Source: OCS116 sp051531935 (GTDB lineage Bacteria > Pseudomonadota > Alphaproteobacteria > Rhizobiales > OSC116). Taken from it: DNA of 64,000 bases. The stretch is from positions 434,001 through 498,000 of the forward strand of contig JAOPTR010000016.1 of the NCBI GenBank assembly GCA_051531935.1, given 5' to 3'. Positions 62,166-64,000 of the stretch are shown one piece after another. The notes below the pieces were generated by a model, which was given only the letters and a program-made list of their open reading frames with translations, was not told the origin of the DNA and ran no database searches. Position numbers and translations under genes: made by a program. The stretch's first letter is position 1. Each line of letters opens with the position of its first letter.

Positions 62166-63017
62166 TTATTTCAACCCAACACTGCTATTCACATCATGTG
62201 CTGCCCAAGCCAAATACATGCTTTTTGGCTTTTGCTTAACGTCAATTTTGTAATATTGCGCAAGCCTGTCCAAAGCCATTGTCAGTAATAACTTGCCCGA
62301 TCGCGCAGGCCAAGCCAGCGCCTTTTCCGTAGCTTCAAGCCCGTTCCCAAACAAACACACCTCAACTAATATCGCAGCAAAATCTTCGCCAACATATTCC
62401 AAGGCTTCATAAAGCTGCTTTCTTGCCAAATATAGGCTCTCGCCAAGCCCAGTGTCTTTAACACCTGTATAATGTGGCTGCGGCGCAGAGGCTAATTTCT
62501 CCCAATTCATGGTAATGTTAGGTTGCAAATTGGCATTCACAAATTTATCGAATAATTGTTGCCCCGCTTGTAAATGAGTTTCGTTCAAATATTTATGGCG
62601 TATATTACGTTGTCGATTATAGAGCTTATAAATAGGCGAGTAATCACCCCCACTTTCTAATACTGTTTGGCTTCTCCTGCGTGGCAACGAAGCCAGTTTT
62701 AAATTTTCACCCTCCCCTTCTGCCATATTGTCAGTGTGAGAGTTCTCTTCCAGATTTATAAAATATATAAACTCCGCCAGCCATTTCTGGCCAACCTCGG
62801 TATAATTATAAATCAAATCAAAAAGTTTCAACCATTTATGATTTGCCATATTTTTAACAATTGCTGCTGGAAGCTTTTTTACAAAAACCAATTGCTGAGT
62901 AGATTGCCTATATAAAGCCATCTGTTCAAATGGTAGTTTTTTAATCACGTGTTTTTTCTTAATCATTAATTGCAAAATGATCCGCGCTTCGCGTTCAAAC
63001 TCATTTTTACATAGCAT
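62166..63017 (-). CDS. DUF6456 protein, rhizobial regulator partner of the DnaA-like HTH protein
   Basis: A 283-residue protein, likely from the ATG at 63017. An N-terminal helical part (CKNEFEREARIILQLM; LYRQSTQQLVFVKKLPAAI) is followed by the DUF6456 region (DYSPIYKLYNRQ; LNETHLQAGQQLFDKFVNANLQPNIT; ARKQLYEALEYVGEDFAAILVEVCLFGNGLE; RSGKLLLTMALDRLAQYY). Its start overlaps the HTH gene. DNA binding is likely but not proven. Confidence 0.85.
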   Translation of the reverse strand: MLCKNEFEREARIILQLMIKKKHVIKKLPFEQMALYRQSTQQLVFVKKLPAAIVKNMANHKWLKLFDLIYNYTEVGQKWLAEFIYFINLEENSHTDNMAEGEGENLKLASLPRRRSQTVLESGGDYSPIYKLYNRQRNIRHKYLNETHLQAGQQLFDKFVNANLQPNITMNWEKLASAPQPHYTGVKDTGLGESLYLARKQLYEALEYVGEDFAAILVEVCLFGNGLEATEKALAWPARSGKLLLTMALDRLAQYYKIDVKQKPKSMYLAWAAHDVNSSVGLK

Positions 63018-63414
63018 AATAAGCTCCCTCACGTTGCTGCATGGCAAACTCGCGAATTGTTTTTTCCAATATTTCCAAAGTCAGGTCAAAGTTCATCTCA
63101 TCCCGTCTGTCTTCTACTAAATTACATGCATAAGCCACGGTTGTACGATCACGCTCAAATAACTTCCCTGTCTGTGTAAGGTTTAAACCACAACAAATGT
63201 GCGTTAGATACATTGCAACCTGCCTCGCAAATGCGATATGAGCTTGCGAACGAGATTTAGCCAAAATATCTCGGCTCGATACCCGAAATACTTTTGATAC
63301 CATTTCAATAATGACAGGCTTCACCCTGATAAATTGCAAATAGCTATCCTCACCCCTAAAAGTTGATCGATACTCATTATTTAAAAAAACATTTTCGCTT
63401 GATACTAAATTCAT
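63007..63414 (-). CDS. DnaA-C-terminal-like helix-turn-helix protein
   Basis: A 135-residue protein that contains only a DnaA domain-IV-like DNA-binding module: VFRVSSRDILAKSRSQAHIAFARQVAMYLTH and FERDRTTVAYACNLVEDRRD. The RDRTTV and ARQ motifs match the DnaA box-recognising helices. No AAA+ domain is present, so it cannot initiate replication itself. It may compete for DnaA boxes or act as a regulator, an inference. It is paired by overlap with the DUF6456 gene. Confidence 0.88.
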   Translation of the reverse strand: MNLVSSENVFLNNEYRSTFRGEDSYLQFIRVKPVIIEMVSKVFRVSSRDILAKSRSQAHIAFARQVAMYLTHICCGLNLTQTGKLFERDRTTVAYACNLVEDRRDEMNFDLTLEILEKTIREFAMQQREGAYYAM

Positions 63415-63611
63415 AACACCCTCAATACACCAATAAGTTGTAATTAATTAAAATCATCAAGCAGTATATTTGCATTAATTTTGAAGGCGGGGATAAAAAA
63501 ATTATACGAAACATTGATTTAATTAATTATCTCAATAATCAATGTTTTTTTACGCAACGTTATTTTATTTGCAAAACACAACCTATAGTAAATGAGTTTC
63601 ACTTGGCAGAC

Positions 63612-63638
63612 AAAAAAAAGCCCCTAAAAAGGGGCTTT
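63612..63638 (-). terminator. mucR terminator
   Basis: An 8-bp GC-rich stem (63617-63624 with 63631-63638), 6-nt loop, and a minus-strand U-tract (the a-run at 63612-63619). Confidence 0.9.
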
Positions 63639-63662
63639 AAATCAATTATTTGATTTTATGTT

Positions 63663-64000
63663 TTAGTTTTGAGCTGCCTTACGACGACCTTTATGACCAA
63701 GGCCCATATTTTTCGCTAGTTTAGAGCGCGCTGCTGCATAATTTGGCGCGACCATTGGGTAATCTATAGGTAGACCCCATTTTTCTCTATAATCCTCTGG
63801 TGAGAGATTGTAGTGGGTGCGCAAATGGCGTTTAAGTGATTTAAACTTTTTGCCGTCTTCCAAACAAATCAAAAAGTCTTGGGAAATTGATTGTGAAATC
63901 GCAACAGCAGGTGCCTGCTTATTTTGATTTTTCCCATCAGTGCCCGCAACATTGTTCAAGGCAGTGTAGATATTCGTAATTAACGTTTCAACGTCATCAA
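63663..64000 (-). CDS. mucR: MucR/Ros zinc-finger transcriptional regulator, 5' end cut by window edge
   Basis: The frame is open to the right window edge: codons upstream of the TTG at 63957-63959 read DDVETLITNIYTALNN, which matches the usual MucR N-terminal helix. The visible 112 residues hold the Ros zinc finger (ICLEDGKKFKSLKRHLRTHYNLSPEDYREKWGLP, broken by motif; Cys and His ligands) and the C-terminal PMVAPNYAAARSKLAKNMGLG. MucR proteins are global regulators of exopolysaccharide, motility and virulence genes in rhizobia and Brucella. The first finger Cys is replaced by the pattern LICLEDG, as in canonical MucR. Confidence 0.96.
   Translation of the reverse strand, partial: DDVETLITNIYTALNNVAGTDGKNQNKQAPAVAISQSISQDFLICLEDGKKFKSLKRHLRTHYNLSPEDYREKWGLPIDYPMVAPNYAAARSKLAKNMGLGHKGRRKAAQN

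Noticed and set aside
63415..63611. CtrA site or tRNA in the AT-rich gap between mucR and the HTH gene
   Set aside because: TTAATTAA runs occur but none has the 7-bp spacing, and no cloverleaf could be drawn.

Overview
The window looks like chromosome from an AT-rich (by eye about 40% GC) alphaproteobacterium, most likely of the order Hyphomicrobiales (Rhizobiales). The lineage markers are a MucR/Ros zinc-finger regulator, the overlapping DnaA-C-terminal-like HTH + DUF6456 pair, SufE next to a DUF5330 protein, a DUF1214 protein with a small membrane partner, a FeuP/FeuQ-like two-component system beside cytochrome c maturation genes and glnE, and a Rhodobacter-type gene transfer agent (GTA) cluster. 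No tRNA, rRNA, CRISPR array, transposase or integrase was seen. Both window edges cut genes: a LysR-type regulator on the left and mucR on the right.

Region by region. 1-5.2 kb is an aromatic-acid catabolic block: a LysR-type regulator with signs of a duplicated N-terminal HTH, a DUF1932 dehydrogenase, ligC (protocatechuate 4,5-cleavage pathway), pobA (4-hydroxybenzoate to protocatechuate) and a divergent AraC-type pobR candidate. 5.4-8.2 kb is a long AcnB aconitase resembling the Bacteroidota form. 8.2-19.1 kb is accessory: a very AT-rich orphan gene, a LuxR-type regulator with a catalytically degenerate alpha/beta-hydrolase domain, a seven-bladed FG-GAP lipoprotein, an S41 protease, a small virion-like protein, an aminotransferase and small membrane proteins. 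19.7-23.3 kb is an oppABC-type oligopeptide importer without its ATPases. 23.3-36.7 kb carries a sensor kinase, rpe, glnE, ccmHFEI, an unknown 472-residue protein and a FeuQ/FeuP/FeuN-like set.

36.8-49.7 kb is the GTA structural cluster, all on the minus strand: small-terminase-like g1, large terminase g2, portal g3, prohead protease g4, capsid g5, connectors g6-g8, baseplate genes g12-g15, a DUF2793 protein and a 57-residue holin-like protein. The block normally lying between g8 and g12 (major tail protein, its chaperones and tape measure, g9-g11) is absent. g8 is joined to g12 by a clean, translationally coupled junction. This is the most unusual feature of the window.

49.9-64 kb is mostly housekeeping and conserved alphaproteobacterial genes: a YcgN-like Cys-cluster protein, a class A penicillin-binding protein with a long lysine-rich tail, an ABC-F ATPase, a lipoprotein of 11-residue repeats, prfC, an MscS channel, several small conserved proteins, sufE and regulators. 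All family assignments come from reading motifs and recalled family features; no database search was run.
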